DNA from: Prauserella shujinwangii
Lineage (GTDB): Bacteria; Actinomycetota; Actinomycetes; Mycobacteriales; Pseudonocardiaceae
Reading direction: 5' to 3'
Length of the DNA stretch: 64,000 bases
Assembly: GCF_003001955.1 (NCBI RefSeq)
Contig: NZ_PVNH01000002.1
Span: 372,001-436,000 of the forward strand
In this document: piece after piece, positions 43,811-55,152 of the stretch
How the letters are laid out: each line of letters opens with the position of its first letter
How positions within the stretch are numbered: position 1 is the first letter of the stretch
Translations under genes and position numbers: made by a program
Notes under the pieces: model-generated
What the model was told of the DNA's origin: nothing
The model's database searches: none
What the model saw: the letters and a program-made list of their open reading frames with translations, nothing else

Positions 43811-44794
43811 ATGGCCCGGAACGCACCCGGCGTCCGGTTGCTCCCGAACGCCATCACGGTTCTCGCGCTGTGCGCCGGCCTTTCCGCCGTGCAGTTCGCG
43901 CTGAACGACCAGCACTCGCTCGCGATCGGCGCGATCGGCATCGCCGCCGTGCTCGACAGCCTCGACGGCCGGATTGCCCGCCTGCTGGACGCGACCTCCC
44001 GCATCGGCGCCGAACTCGACTCCCTTTCGGACGCCATCTCCTTCGGCGTGGCGCCCGCGCTGGTGCTCTACGTGTGGCTCGCCGAGGGCAGCAGGCTCGG
44101 CTGGGTCGCCGCGCTGGTCTTCGCCGTGTGCATGGTGCTGCGGCTGGCCCGGTTCAACACGCTGCTGGACGACACCGACCAGCCGCCGTACGCGGGCGAG
44201 TTCTTCGTGGGGGTCCCCGCACCGGCCGGCGGGCTGCTGGCGTTGCTGCCACTGACGGTCACGCTGCAGTTCGGCGAGGGGTGGTGGTCCGCCGAGGCGG
44301 TCGTGTGGGTGTGGACGGTCGGGATCTCCGCGCTGCTGATCAGCCGGATCCCCACGCTGTCGCTCAAGACCGTCCGCGCACCGGCCAAGGCGGTCGCGCC
44401 GCTGCTGGTGGCCGTGGGACTCGCGGCCGCCGCGGTCATCCAGTACCCGCTCATCGCGCTCGCCGGCGCACTGGTGCTCTACCTGCTGCACATCCCGTAC
44501 TCGGTGCGCCGCTACCGCTGGCTGGCCAGGCACCCCGAGGCCTGGGCGGTGCCGCCACGCGAGCGCAGGGCCATCCGCAGGGCACGCAGCCAGCGACGGC
44601 TGGGCCTGCGCAGGCCGCAGTTCCGGCGCGTGCCGGGCGTGGCCAGGCGCGCCGTCCGGCGGCCGAGGCCGGAACCCCACGTCGCGCGGGGCACGGGCCG
44701 CGTGTACCCGGCCGAGTCGCCTGCCCGGATGGGGGACCGCGGCCCCGGCAGGCGCAACTGGCGCAGGCTCGGCCTGCGGCACCGCGGCGACTGA
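43811..44794 (+). CDS. pssA: CDP-diacylglycerol-serine O-phosphatidyltransferase
   Basis: 327 residues. The CDP-alcohol phosphotransferase signature D-G-x2-A-R-x8-G-x3-D-x3-D is complete (starting DGRIAR near residue 55). Seven or so membrane spans fill residues 10-235. The last 85 residues are an extremely arginine-rich cytosolic tail, longer than in many homologues, perhaps binding acidic lipids or polyphosphate. It makes phosphatidylserine, the substrate of the upstream psd product. Confidence 0.92.
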   Translation: MARNAPGVRLLPNAITVLALCAGLSAVQFALNDQHSLAIGAIGIAAVLDSLDGRIARLLDATSRIGAELDSLSDAISFGVAPALVLYVWLAEGSRLGWVAALVFAVCMVLRLARFNTLLDDTDQPPYAGEFFVGVPAPAGGLLALLPLTVTLQFGEGWWSAEAVVWVWTVGISALLISRIPTLSLKTVRAPAKAVAPLLVAVGLAAAAVIQYPLIALAGALVLYLLHIPYSVRRYRWLARHPEAWAVPPRERRAIRRARSQRRLGLRRPQFRRVPGVARRAVRRPRPEPHVARGTGRVYPAESPARMGDRGPGRRNWRRLGLRHRGD

Positions 44795-44820
44795 CGCCCG
44801 GTGCGGCATAGGGTGGTCAG

Positions 44821-47055
44821 GTGCGCGAGCCACAGATCACCCTGACCGTCCGGCACACCCCGTCCGCACTCGACTCCCGGCGCGGGATCGTCCGGCTGCA
44901 CCCCGAGGTGCTCGACGCGCTCGGGCTACGCGAGTGGGACGCCGTGCGGCTGACGGGCGCCCGCGTCAGCGCCGCGCTCGCCGCGCCCTCGTCCGGCCAC
45001 GTGCCCGGGGTCGTCCTCGCCGACGACATCACGATGTCCAACCTCGGGGTGACCGAGGGAGCCGAGATCGTCGTGGCTCCCGTCGCGGTGTCCGCCGCCC
45101 GCACGGTGACGGTCTCGGGCTCCCGGCTGGCGAGCGCGTCCGTCGACCCCGCCACGCTGCGCCTGGCCCTGCTCGGCAAGGTGCTGACCGTCGGCGACGC
45201 CGTGTCGCTGCTCCCGCAGGACCTCGCGCCGCCGCCCGGCTCGGACGTCGGCGCGGTGCGCGGCAGTCTCTCCCGCACGATCGGCACGGCATGGACCACC
45301 GAACTGCTCACCGTCACCGCGACCGAGCCCTCGGGCCCGGTCGCCGTCGGACAGTCCACTGTGGTCGGCTGGCGGGGCGGGGCAACCACCGGCGACCCGG
45401 CGCCGCCACCGGCTCCGGCTCCGGCTGCGCTGGGAGCAACGGCCCCCGCGCAACCGGCCGGAACGGCACCGGAGGAGGAGCCGCCGCCGCTGGCCGACCT
45501 CGCGGGCTCCCGCGCCGCCGCCCGCCGCTTCGCCGAATGGCTCGACCTGGCCTTCCACCGTCCCGAACTGCTGGCCCGGCTCGGCACGTCGGGCAGGCTC
45601 GGGGTGCTGCTCTCCGGGCCGGAGGGCGCCGGGAAGGCCACGCTCGTCCGGTCGGTGGCGCATGCCGAGGGTGTCCGGGTGGTGAGCGTCGCCGCGCCGA
45701 GCATCGCCGTCCTGGAGCCGGACGCCGTGCTCGCGCGTCTCGACACCGCCGTCGAGCAGGCGACCGCCGCCGGGCCGGGCATCCTGCTGATCACCGACGT
45801 CGACGCGCTGCTGCCCGCGTCGCAGCCCCCGCCGGTGGCGACCGTGGTGCTCGACCGGTTGCACGCGGCGCTGGATCGCCACGGGTTCGCGGTGGTGGCG
45901 ACCTCGGCGCACCCGGAGTCCGTCGACCCCCGGCTGCGCGGAGCCGATCTGCTCGACCGCGAGCTGCGGCTGGGGCTGCCCGACACCGAAATCCGCACGG
46001 AGCTGCTGCGCGTGCTGTTGCGGGAGGCCCCGCTGGAGCACGGCATCGACCTGGGGGCCATCGCCGAGCGGACTCCCGGGTTCGTCGCGGCCGACCTGGT
46101 GGCGCTGCGCCGGGAGGCCGCGTTGCGGGCCGCGCTGCGGCAGCGCGACGGCGCCGACCGGGACGTGGAGCCCCGGATCGCCCAGCGCGACCTGCTCGGC
46201 GCGGTGGAGTCGGTGCGGCCCATCTCCATGTCGACCTCGGACACGCTGGCGACCGGCGGGCTCACGCTCGCCGACATCGGCGACATGACCGAGGTCAAGC
46301 AGTCGCTGACCGAGGCCGTGCTGTGGCCATTGCGGTACCCGGACTCGTTCTCCCGGCTCGGTGTCGACCCGCCGCGTGGCGTGCTGCTGTACGGTCCACC
46401 CGGCGGTGGCAAGACGTTCCTGGTGCGCGCGCTCGCCGGAACCGGAGCGCTGAACGTCTTCGCCGTCAAGGGCGCCGAGTTGATGGACAAGTGGGTCGGC
46501 GAGTCGGAGCGTGCCGTGCGGGAGCTGTTCCGCAGGGCTGCCGAGGCCGCGCCCGCGCTGGTGTTCCTGGACGAGATCGACGCGCTCGCGCCCCGGCGCG
46601 GCCAGTCCAGCGACTCGGGCGTCGCCGACCGCGTGGTGGCCGCCCTGCTCACCGAGCTGGACGGGGTGGAACCGATGCGCGACGTCGTGGTGCTGGGCGC
46701 GACGAACCGGCCCGATCTGGTGGATCCCGCGCTGCTGCGTCCGGGCAGGCTGGAGCGGGTCGTCTACGTGCCGCCGCCGGACGCCGCCGCCAGGGCGGAC
46801 ATCCTGCGTGCCAGCGCGAGGAACACGCCCTTGGCATCCGATGTGGACATCGACGAGCTGGCGTCCACTCTGGAGGGTTATTCGGCCGCCGACTGTGCCG
46901 CGCTGATCAGGGAGGGGGCGCTGACGGCGATGCGCGAGTCGCTGGAGGCCAGCGAGGTCACGGCGGCACACCTGGCGAAAGCACGCGACGCCGTGCGCCC
47001 CTCCCTCGACCGCGCGCAGCTCGCCGCGCTGGAGTCGTTCGCCGCGAACCGCTGA
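44821..47055 (+). CDS. CDC48/p97-like double AAA ATPase
   Basis: 744 residues from a GTG with TAGGGT 6 nt upstream, probably leaderless. Residues 1-175 form CDC48-type N domains (VRLHPEVLDALGLREWDAVRL), followed by a Pro/Ala linker. D1 (about 230-430) has a degenerate Walker A GPEGAGKAT and a Walker B ILLITDVDAL lacking the usual DE. D2 (about 480-700) has intact Walker A GPPGGGKT, Walker B LVFLDEIDAL and SRH GATNRPDLVDPALLRPGR. Only D2 looks fully active. It probably unfolds or remodels proteins; the orthologue in mycobacteria (Rv0435c) also follows pssA. Confidence 0.9.
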   Translation: MREPQITLTVRHTPSALDSRRGIVRLHPEVLDALGLREWDAVRLTGARVSAALAAPSSGHVPGVVLADDITMSNLGVTEGAEIVVAPVAVSAARTVTVSGSRLASASVDPATLRLALLGKVLTVGDAVSLLPQDLAPPPGSDVGAVRGSLSRTIGTAWTTELLTVTATEPSGPVAVGQSTVVGWRGGATTGDPAPPPAPAPAALGATAPAQPAGTAPEEEPPPLADLAGSRAAARRFAEWLDLAFHRPELLARLGTSGRLGVLLSGPEGAGKATLVRSVAHAEGVRVVSVAAPSIAVLEPDAVLARLDTAVEQATAAGPGILLITDVDALLPASQPPPVATVVLDRLHAALDRHGFAVVATSAHPESVDPRLRGADLLDRELRLGLPDTEIRTELLRVLLREAPLEHGIDLGAIAERTPGFVAADLVALRREAALRAALRQRDGADRDVEPRIAQRDLLGAVESVRPISMSTSDTLATGGLTLADIGDMTEVKQSLTEAVLWPLRYPDSFSRLGVDPPRGVLLYGPPGGGKTFLVRALAGTGALNVFAVKGAELMDKWVGESERAVRELFRRAAEAAPALVFLDEIDALAPRRGQSSDSGVADRVVAALLTELDGVEPMRDVVVLGATNRPDLVDPALLRPGRLERVVYVPPPDAAARADILRASARNTPLASDVDIDELASTLEGYSAADCAALIREGALTAMRESLEASEVTAAHLAKARDAVRPSLDRAQLAALESFAANR

Positions 47056-47057
47056 CC

Positions 47058-47141
47058 GCGAGTCCCTCGCTCAGTCCCGCGAGTGCTGCGTTCGGGCACC
47101 CGAATGCCGCGTTCGGGGGCGCGAGTGCCGCATCGGGCTCC
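47058..47141 (+). repeat. 21-bp tandem repeat (4 units, forward orientation)
   Basis: Units begin at 47058, 47079, 47100 and 47121. Units 2 to 4 share GCGAGTGCYGCGTTCGGG with up to two changes; the first is more divergent. The array starts 2 nt after the stop of the AAA ATPase. Its word is the reverse complement of the array at 7557-7703, 40 kb away. Translated in one frame it gives heptads such as NAAFGGA, which explains the open frame running past the gene. Confidence 0.82.
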
Positions 47142-47269
47142 GTATCACCTGCTCGCGTGACGCGAGGCCGGACGGTTGACCTGGCTCCCGGGAGCCGCTA
47201 TACGTTCGCGACGTCCCGCTCCCGGGACAACCCGTTCGACTGGGGGCCGACGCGCGGCGAAAGGAACGA

Positions 47270-47695
47270 ATGAACGACGTACACGGTGACCTCGAGGCGA
47301 CGCTCGTCCGCCGCCTCGAGGCACGCGGATTCTCCTTCGAACCCGGGGCCCGGCCGGGCGACCACACGGTGGTCCGCGCCGGATCGCTCGACCTGTTCCT
47401 TCGGCCGACACTGAGCCTGCCCGCCGACGAGCTCACCGAGTACGTCACGGCGATGGCCGAGGACCTGCGCGACGAGCCGGATCCGCCGGTCGACGCACTG
47501 TCGCTTGTGGAAATACACATCGAGGAGGAGCTGACCTCAGTGGATGCCGACGGCCGCAACCACGCCACCGCGGTCGGTGTCCGCCGTGGCCGGGGCGGGC
47601 GGGCGGAGTGGTTCGCCGAGCGTGCCGAGCCCGCCGCGGGGCACGCCGTTCCGGTCGAGGACGCCGACCTGGAATGGCGAGCCGACCGGCCCTGA
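47270..47695 (+). CDS. Hypothetical protein
   Basis: 141 residues from ATG 47270 with AAGGAA 4 nt upstream. Strongly acidic: EEELTSVDADG and many Asp/Glu, no signal peptide and no membrane span, so soluble and cytosolic. A core of alternating strands and one helix (SLDLFLRPTLSLPADELTEYVTAMAEDL) is plausible. I do not recognise a family. It stands alone, convergent with the LytR_C gene 9 nt away. Codon use is like its neighbours. Confidence 0.65.
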   Translation: MNDVHGDLEATLVRRLEARGFSFEPGARPGDHTVVRAGSLDLFLRPTLSLPADELTEYVTAMAEDLRDEPDPPVDALSLVEIHIEEELTSVDADGRNHATAVGVRRGRGGRAEWFAERAEPAAGHAVPVEDADLEWRADRP

Positions 47696-47704
47696 GGGCG
47701 CGCG

Positions 47705-48358
47705 CTACTTGCTCTTGGGCGCGCCGGTGTAGTCGTTGGTGACGATCACGATGACGCCGGGGCTGGAGTCGGCGATGCCCTCGAACCTGGGTTCGACGCG
47801 CAGGCCGAACTCCGCGGCGAGCAGCTTGGCCGCCTTCATCTCGCTGGTGCCGGGCCGGTAGTACGCCGTCGACGTGGGGATGATGCCCGAGGAGTAGTTC
47901 GACGTCTCCACGACCTTCCAGCCCGCGGCCCGGAACTCGTCCGAGGCGCGGGCGGCGAGCCCGCGGGTGGTGCTGTTGTTGTAGACCCTGACCTCGACGG
48001 ACTGCGCGACGACCTGCTGGTCGTCGGCTCCGCCGTCGCCGTCGCCGTCGCCGCCGTCTCCCTCACCGGGCTGGCCGGGCCGCGTGGTGCCGGTGCCGCC
48101 GGGCTCGGCCGGGGACGTGGGCGCGGGGCTCCGCTCCGTCGCGGTGCCGGGTCCCGTGGTCGTGGGCTGGCCCGGCTGGGTCGGGCCGGGGCTGCCCGGC
48201 TGGGTCGTCTCCGACGGTGACGGCGACGGCGCCGCCGTGTCCTCACCGTCGCCGGTCAGCAGCGTCACCCCACCCAGGACGGCGGCGACGACGGCCACGG
48301 CGAGCAGGCCCAGCCCGGCCGCACGGGCCGGCCGGGACAGTCCGTCGAAGATGCTCAT
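47705..48358 (-). CDS. LytR C-terminal domain protein
   Basis: 217 residues. A single membrane span at about residues 13-35 (AAGLGLLAVAVVAAVLGGV), then an extracytoplasmic low-complexity linker of Ser, Pro, Thr, Gly and Gln (residues 38-115), then a LytR_C domain (SVEVRVYNNSTTRGLAARASDEFRAAGWKVVETSNY, AYYRPGTSEMKAAKLLAAEFG). LytR_C domains accompany cell-wall ligases of the LCP family; here it is a free-standing protein as in mycobacterial Rv0431. The start overlaps the DUF3263 stop (ATGA), so the two are coupled. Confidence 0.87.
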   Translation of the reverse strand: MSIFDGLSRPARAAGLGLLAVAVVAAVLGGVTLLTGDGEDTAAPSPSPSETTQPGSPGPTQPGQPTTTGPGTATERSPAPTSPAEPGGTGTTRPGQPGEGDGGDGDGDGGADDQQVVAQSVEVRVYNNSTTRGLAARASDEFRAAGWKVVETSNYSSGIIPTSTAYYRPGTSEMKAAKLLAAEFGLRVEPRFEGIADSSPGVIVIVTNDYTGAPKSK

Positions 48359-48678
48359 GGAAGTTCAATCCCCAACCGCCGTGCCGCCCGGGTGCGCTGC
48401 CTCGCGGCGCGCGACTTCCGGAGGCGCTTGACCAGCATGGGATCCGAGCGCATGGCTTCCGGCTTGTCGATGAGCTGATTCAGGATCTGGTAGTAGCGCG
48501 TGGGCGACATGGCGAACAGCTCGCGGATGGCCCGTTCCTTCGCACCGGCGTACTTCCACCACTGGCGCTCGAAGGCGAGCACCTCCTGCTCCCGTTGCGA
48601 GAGGCCCTCCGCCGGTTGACCGGCAGGGGCGGGCGGGGACGGCTGGCCCTCCCGGGCCGTCGACTCCGCGGCGTCCAT
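48355..48678 (-). CDS. DUF3263 protein
   Basis: 107 residues. The ATG at 48678 is chosen because GAGGAG lies 6 nt upstream; an in-frame ATG at 48729 has no such site. The DUF3263 core is clear: LSQREQEVLAFERQWWKYAGAKERAIRELFAMSPTRYYQILNQLIDKPEA, resembling a sigma-region-4-like or helix-turn-helix fold, with an arginine-rich C-terminus. In mycobacteria the orthologue (Rv0430) is also paired with the LytR_C gene and divergent from def, as here. Probably DNA-binding; role unknown. Confidence 0.87.
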   Translation of the reverse strand: MDAAESTAREGQPSPPAPAGQPAEGLSQREQEVLAFERQWWKYAGAKERAIRELFAMSPTRYYQILNQLIDKPEAMRSDPMLVKRLRKSRAARQRTRAARRLGIELP

Positions 48679-48809
48679 CTGGCTCCTCGCAATCTGGCAA
48701 ATCACACGGCTGTCGTCCGCCGCCGCCATTAGATCACGGTCGCGGGGGCGTGTGCCGATACCACGCCCGGCGCGTCCGGAGGTCCGTGATCTCGGTAGCA
48801 TGAACGGTC

Positions 48810-49370
48810 GTGACCGTCCACGCCATCCGCATCGCCGGTGACCCCGTGCTGCACCATCCCACCCGCGAGGTGGAGAAGTTCGACGACGGGTTGCGCAGGC
48901 TCACCGACGACATGTTCGAGACGATGTACGCCGCGGAAGGGGTCGGCCTCGCCGCCAACCAGATCGGCGTCGATCTCCGCGTCTTCGTCTACGACTGCCC
49001 CGACGACCAGGGCGTCCGGCACAAGGGCCTCGTGGTCAACCCGAAGCTGGAGACCTCGGAGGTCCCGGAGACGATGCCCGACCCCGACGACGACTGGGAG
49101 GGCTGCCTCTCCGTCCCGGGTGAGTCGTTCCCGACCGGCAGGGCCTCATGGGCGAAGGTGACCGGATTCGATCTCGAGGGCAACCCCGTCGAGGTGGAGG
49201 GCACCGGCTACTTCGCGCGGTGCCTGCAGCACGAGACCGACCACCTGGACGGTTACCTCTACCTCGACCGGCTCGTCGGCAGGCACGCCCGCGCCGCCAA
49301 GAAGATGCTCAAGGCGAACAAGTGGGGCGTTCCGGGCCACAGCTGGCTGCCCGAACCCGCCGACGCCTGA
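48810..49370 (+). CDS. def: Peptide deformylase
   Basis: 186 residues from a GTG; TAGCAT 8 nt upstream suggests a leaderless transcript. The three deformylase motifs are present: [10 protein letters not shown] (about residue 46), EGCLSVPG (about residue 97) with the metal-binding Cys, and HETDHLDG (about residue 137) with two metal-binding His. A type III-like insertion (PDPDDDWEG) precedes motif 2, typical of actinomycetes. It removes the formyl group of nascent proteins. Confidence 0.96.
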   Translation: MTVHAIRIAGDPVLHHPTREVEKFDDGLRRLTDDMFETMYAAEGVGLAANQIGVDLRVFVYDCPDDQGVRHKGLVVNPKLETSEVPETMPDPDDDWEGCLSVPGESFPTGRASWAKVTGFDLEGNPVEVEGTGYFARCLQHETDHLDGYLYLDRLVGRHARAAKKMLKANKWGVPGHSWLPEPADA

Positions 49371-49526
49371 CCGCCATTGCCGGACACAAAAGGATCACGA
49401 TAGGGTCACCGCGAGGCAACGAACACCAGCGTAGTGCGCGAATCGCCCTCGGACCGGTCGGCCGGCCGCCACTGGTCCGCTGCCCACCCACGCGGTCGCG
49501 AGGGCTGTTCGCCCGGAGAGGCGGGC

Positions 49527-50255
49527 ATGACCGAAGAGGGCCAGGGCAGGGGCGCGTTCAACTCGGCAACGGGCCGCTCGCTGGAGAGCGACCACGGCAA
49601 ACCTCGTTACCTGGCTTATCAGCGGGAACTCATCCGCCCCCACTGCGGGCGTTCGGTGCTGGAGGTGGGCGCGGGTCTCGGGGAGTTCGCGGAGGGGTTC
49701 ACCGGCCTCGACCGCTTCGTGGTCACCGACGTGGACCCCGACGCGGTGCAGCAGCTGAAGTCCCGCTTCGCGGACCGCACGGAGGTCGAGGTCCAGCAGT
49801 TCGACATCGACGGGCACAGCACGCTCGGCACACCGGTCGAGACGCTCATCGCCATCAACGTGCTCGAACACATCGCCGACGACGTCGACGCCCTGCGCTG
49901 TCTCGCCAAGTCGGTGACCGGCACCGGGAACATCGTGCTGTTCGTGCCCGGCTACGAGCAGCTCTACGGTGACTTCGACCGCAAGGTCGGTCACTGGCGC
50001 CGGTACACCCCGGCCACGGTCGCCGGGGCGGCGCGGGACGCCGGGCTCACCGTCGAGGTGGCCAGGCCGGTGAACTTCCTCGGCGCCTTCGCGTGGTGGG
50101 CCGCGGTACGCAAGGGCGGGGTCGGCGCCCCCGACCGCAGGCTGGTCGCCGCCTACGACCGGTTCGTCGTACCGGTGACCAGGGCGATCGAGAACCGCGT
50201 CCGCGTCCCGTTCGGCCAGTCGGTACTCTGCGTGGCCCGCAAGTCGGCGGTCTGA
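49527..50255 (+). CDS. SAM-dependent methyltransferase
   Basis: 242 residues. The ATG at 49527 has GGAGAGG 8 nt upstream. Class I Rossmann methyltransferase: motif I VLEVGAGLGEFAEGF (about residue 44), acidic loop VTDVDPDAVQQL, motif IV LIAINVLEHIADDVDAL. VLEHIADD and GHWRRYTPATVAGAARDAGL are typical of the type 11/UbiE-like group that act on small molecules or lipid-linked sugars. The C-terminal part is rich in aromatic residues (FLGAFAWWAAV), perhaps a membrane-touching helix. Substrate unknown. Confidence 0.82.
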   Translation: MTEEGQGRGAFNSATGRSLESDHGKPRYLAYQRELIRPHCGRSVLEVGAGLGEFAEGFTGLDRFVVTDVDPDAVQQLKSRFADRTEVEVQQFDIDGHSTLGTPVETLIAINVLEHIADDVDALRCLAKSVTGTGNIVLFVPGYEQLYGDFDRKVGHWRRYTPATVAGAARDAGLTVEVARPVNFLGAFAWWAAVRKGGVGAPDRRLVAAYDRFVVPVTRAIENRVRVPFGQSVLCVARKSAV

Positions 50256-50330
50256 GCCCCGGCGGTACGCACCGTCCCGCTCCGCCGTCCGCGAACACGC
50301 GGCACGGTTCCGCTTGGTGAGCGCACACTG

Positions 50331-50356
50331 GTTACCGGTGTAACGGTGTAATCAGG
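50331..50356. promoter_or_regulatory. Palindrome GTTACCGGTGTAAC with direct repeat, before the protease gene
   Basis: GTTACCGGTGTAAC (50331-50344) is an inverted repeat with 5-bp arms; CGGTGTAA recurs at 50336-50343 and 50344-50351. It sits 19 nt before the protease ATG, where a regulator would block initiation. The regulator is not identified. Confidence 0.4.
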
Positions 50357-50362
50357 GTGGTG

Positions 50363-51286
50363 ATGCGGGTGGCCGACGACGAGGCGCTCGACGCCTACTC
50401 CCGCGCGGTGACGTCCGTCGCCCGCTCCGTCGCGCCGCACGTCGCCAGCGTGCGTCTCGCCCGGGGCAGCGGTTCCGCCGTGGTGTTCACCGACGACCGG
50501 CACCTGCTCACCAACGCCCACGTGGTGGGCGGTGCCCGGCACGGTACGGCCACCTTCGCCGACGGCGGCGAGGCGGAGTTCGACGTGGTCGGCGCCGACC
50601 CGCTGTCCGACCTCGCCGTGCTGCGCGCCCGCGCCGGGACCCCGCCCGCCGCCGTGCTCGGGAACGCGGACACGCTCGTCGTCGGCCAGCTCGTGGTGGC
50701 CGTCGGCAGCCCGCTCGGCTTCGCCGGGTCGATCACCGCGGGGGTCGTGAGCGGGCTCGGCCGGGCACTGCCGGTGCGCCAGGGCCGCGCGGCCCGGGTC
50801 ATCGAGGACGTGATCCAGACGGACGCCGCGCTCAACCCGGGCAACTCCGGTGGCGCGCTGGCCGACCCGGCAGGCCGCGTCGTGGGCATCAACACGGCCG
50901 TCGCCGGTTTCGGCCTCGGCCTCGCCGTCCCGATCAACCCGACGACCCGCCGGATCGTCGACACGCTGCTCGTGGAGGGCCGGGTACGGCGGGCCTACCT
51001 CGGGCTGGTCGGCGTGCCCGCGCCCCTGCCGGACGACGTCGCGGAGCGCACCGGCCAGCGCGCGGGGCTGCGCGTGGTCGAGGTCGTCCGGGGCGGGCCG
51101 GCCGAGCGGGCCGGGCTGCGGGCAGGCGACCTCGTGCTGACCGTCGGCCGCGAGCGGGTCGCCGACGCGCAGGGCATCCAGCGGCAGCTCTTCGGCGAGG
51201 TCATCGGCCTGACGCTGCCGGTGACGGTGCTGCGCAACGGGGCGATGGTGGACGTGCTCGCGAAGCCGACCGAACTTGCGGGTTGA
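50363..51286 (+). CDS. Trypsin-like serine protease with PDZ domain, cytosolic
   Basis: 307 residues from ATG 50363 (GTG codons at 50357 and 50360 are alternatives). HtrA/DegP-type S1C protease: catalytic His in LTNAHVVGGA (about residue 54), Asp in LSDLAVLRA, Ser in NPGNSGGALA (about residue 170). A PDZ domain follows (residues about 215-305: GLRVVEVVRGGPAERAGLRAGDLVLTVG). Unlike HtrA, DegP or PepD it has neither signal peptide nor membrane span, so it appears to work in the cytosol. It stands alone, 36 nt ahead of the TPP riboswitch of thiC. Confidence 0.87.
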   Translation: MRVADDEALDAYSRAVTSVARSVAPHVASVRLARGSGSAVVFTDDRHLLTNAHVVGGARHGTATFADGGEAEFDVVGADPLSDLAVLRARAGTPPAAVLGNADTLVVGQLVVAVGSPLGFAGSITAGVVSGLGRALPVRQGRAARVIEDVIQTDAALNPGNSGGALADPAGRVVGINTAVAGFGLGLAVPINPTTRRIVDTLLVEGRVRRAYLGLVGVPAPLPDDVAERTGQRAGLRVVEVVRGGPAERAGLRAGDLVLTVGRERVADAQGIQRQLFGEVIGLTLPVTVLRNGAMVDVLAKPTELAG

Positions 51287-51322
51287 GGTCTGCGGTGCCG
51301 CATGGCATGGTCGGAAGGACAA

Positions 51323-53914
<2,592 letters not shown>

Positions 53915-53921
53915 ACAGCGC

Positions 53922-54938
53922 TCAACCGCGCGGGAGGACCTGGGAGAGCACATTCGGCAGGCCGGTCCAGTCGGACGTGACCACGGACGCGTGCGCCGCG
54001 GCGAGTTCGGCGACCCGCCGCAGTGCCTCCGCCTCGGTCGGCGTCCGCGCGTCGATCCCCGGGGCGACGGCGTGCGCGTCGGTCATCACCAGCAGGTAGT
54101 GGTTGTCGTCGTACCAGGCGGTGTCCACGTGTTCGACGTAGGTCGCGGCGTCGCCGTCGAACACGACGAACCAGGGCCGCAGCCCGGCGTCGGCGTACCG
54201 CGTGCGGGGGTCGCCGGACGCGGCGTTGTGCACGGCGGGAAACACCTGCGCCTCGGCGAGCCTGCCCGCCGCGTGCAGGGACCGCAGGCGCTGCGCGATC
54301 TCGACGTCGGTGCGCAGGGTGTCGGTCGGGTTCCGCTCCTCGACGGTGCCCGGAATGGCCTCGACGATCACCTTGCCCCGCAGGGACTCCCGCGACGGCC
54401 AGTTGTCCGCCCTGGCCGCGGCGTCCAGTGTGGAGTGTCCACCGAGCAGGTCGGCCGGCCGGAACACGGCGTCGCCGAGCCGGTCGCGGAGCACGGAGTC
54501 CAGCTCGTCGGGACCCAGTCCCCGGTTGTTCGCGAAACCGGTCTTCATCTCCAGTTTCAGCAGGATCGGCCCGCTTCCGGGATGCGCGTCGAGCCACACC
54601 CGGATGTCGTCGAGGCAGTGTTCGAGGTTCTTGTTCCGGGTGCCGGTGTACAGGTCGTCCGGCGAGTCGGCGACCACGCAGTTGTTGTCGTTGCCGAGCG
54701 GGTCGCCGTGGCTGACCTTCCACTCCCTGGTGATGATGTTGGGCCACACGTCCAGCTCGATCAGCGCCGCGCCCGCGTCGAGCGCCTGCGCCAGGTAGGT
54801 GTACGCACCACGCTCGTAGGTGTTGTGCACACCGACCGTCGTCGTGCCCGACACCCGCACCGGATCGGCCGCCACCACCGTGCCGCCGAACAGCACGATC
54901 GCCGTTGCCGTGCCCAGAACCCTCGAGAACAACCGCAC
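53922..54938 (-). CDS. Secreted Ca2+-dependent PI-PLC-like phosphodiesterase
   Basis: 338 residues. The GTG at 54938 gives a signal peptide (RLFSRVLGTATAIVLFGG, cleaved near VVAADP). The mature protein shows PI-PLC features: TTVGVHNTYERGAYTYLAQALDAGAALIELDVWP with catalytic His and metal-binding Glu-x-Asp, VSHGDPLGNDNNC with a second His, and KLEMKTGF. The best match I recall is the calcium-dependent PI-PLC C1 family. Likely an exported phospholipase or glycan phosphodiesterase. It lies between the two thiD genes, oppositely oriented, and is a distant relative of the protein at 5140-6018. Confidence 0.8.
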   Translation of the reverse strand: MRLFSRVLGTATAIVLFGGTVVAADPVRVSGTTTVGVHNTYERGAYTYLAQALDAGAALIELDVWPNIITREWKVSHGDPLGNDNNCVVADSPDDLYTGTRNKNLEHCLDDIRVWLDAHPGSGPILLKLEMKTGFANNRGLGPDELDSVLRDRLGDAVFRPADLLGGHSTLDAAARADNWPSRESLRGKVIVEAIPGTVEERNPTDTLRTDVEIAQRLRSLHAAGRLAEAQVFPAVHNAASGDPRTRYADAGLRPWFVVFDGDAATYVEHVDTAWYDDNHYLLVMTDAHAVAPGIDARTPTEAEALRRVAELAAAHASVVTSDWTGLPNVLSQVLPRG

Positions 54939-55152
54939 CGCCCGCCCCTTTCGCTCACCCGGTCGCCGATCATGGTCGGCGCGGTTTGCCCACCGGTGAA
55001 GCGGAAGCAACCGGACGGCCTACGACGATCGACGTGCGCCACCCGCCACGTCGAGATCGTGAACCGGGGATGAACGAACGGTGCTTCCCCGTGATCAGGC
55101 GCGGCCGCGCTCGTAGGCTGTTCGATCCACGGGGATCGACGAGAGAGCGCGC

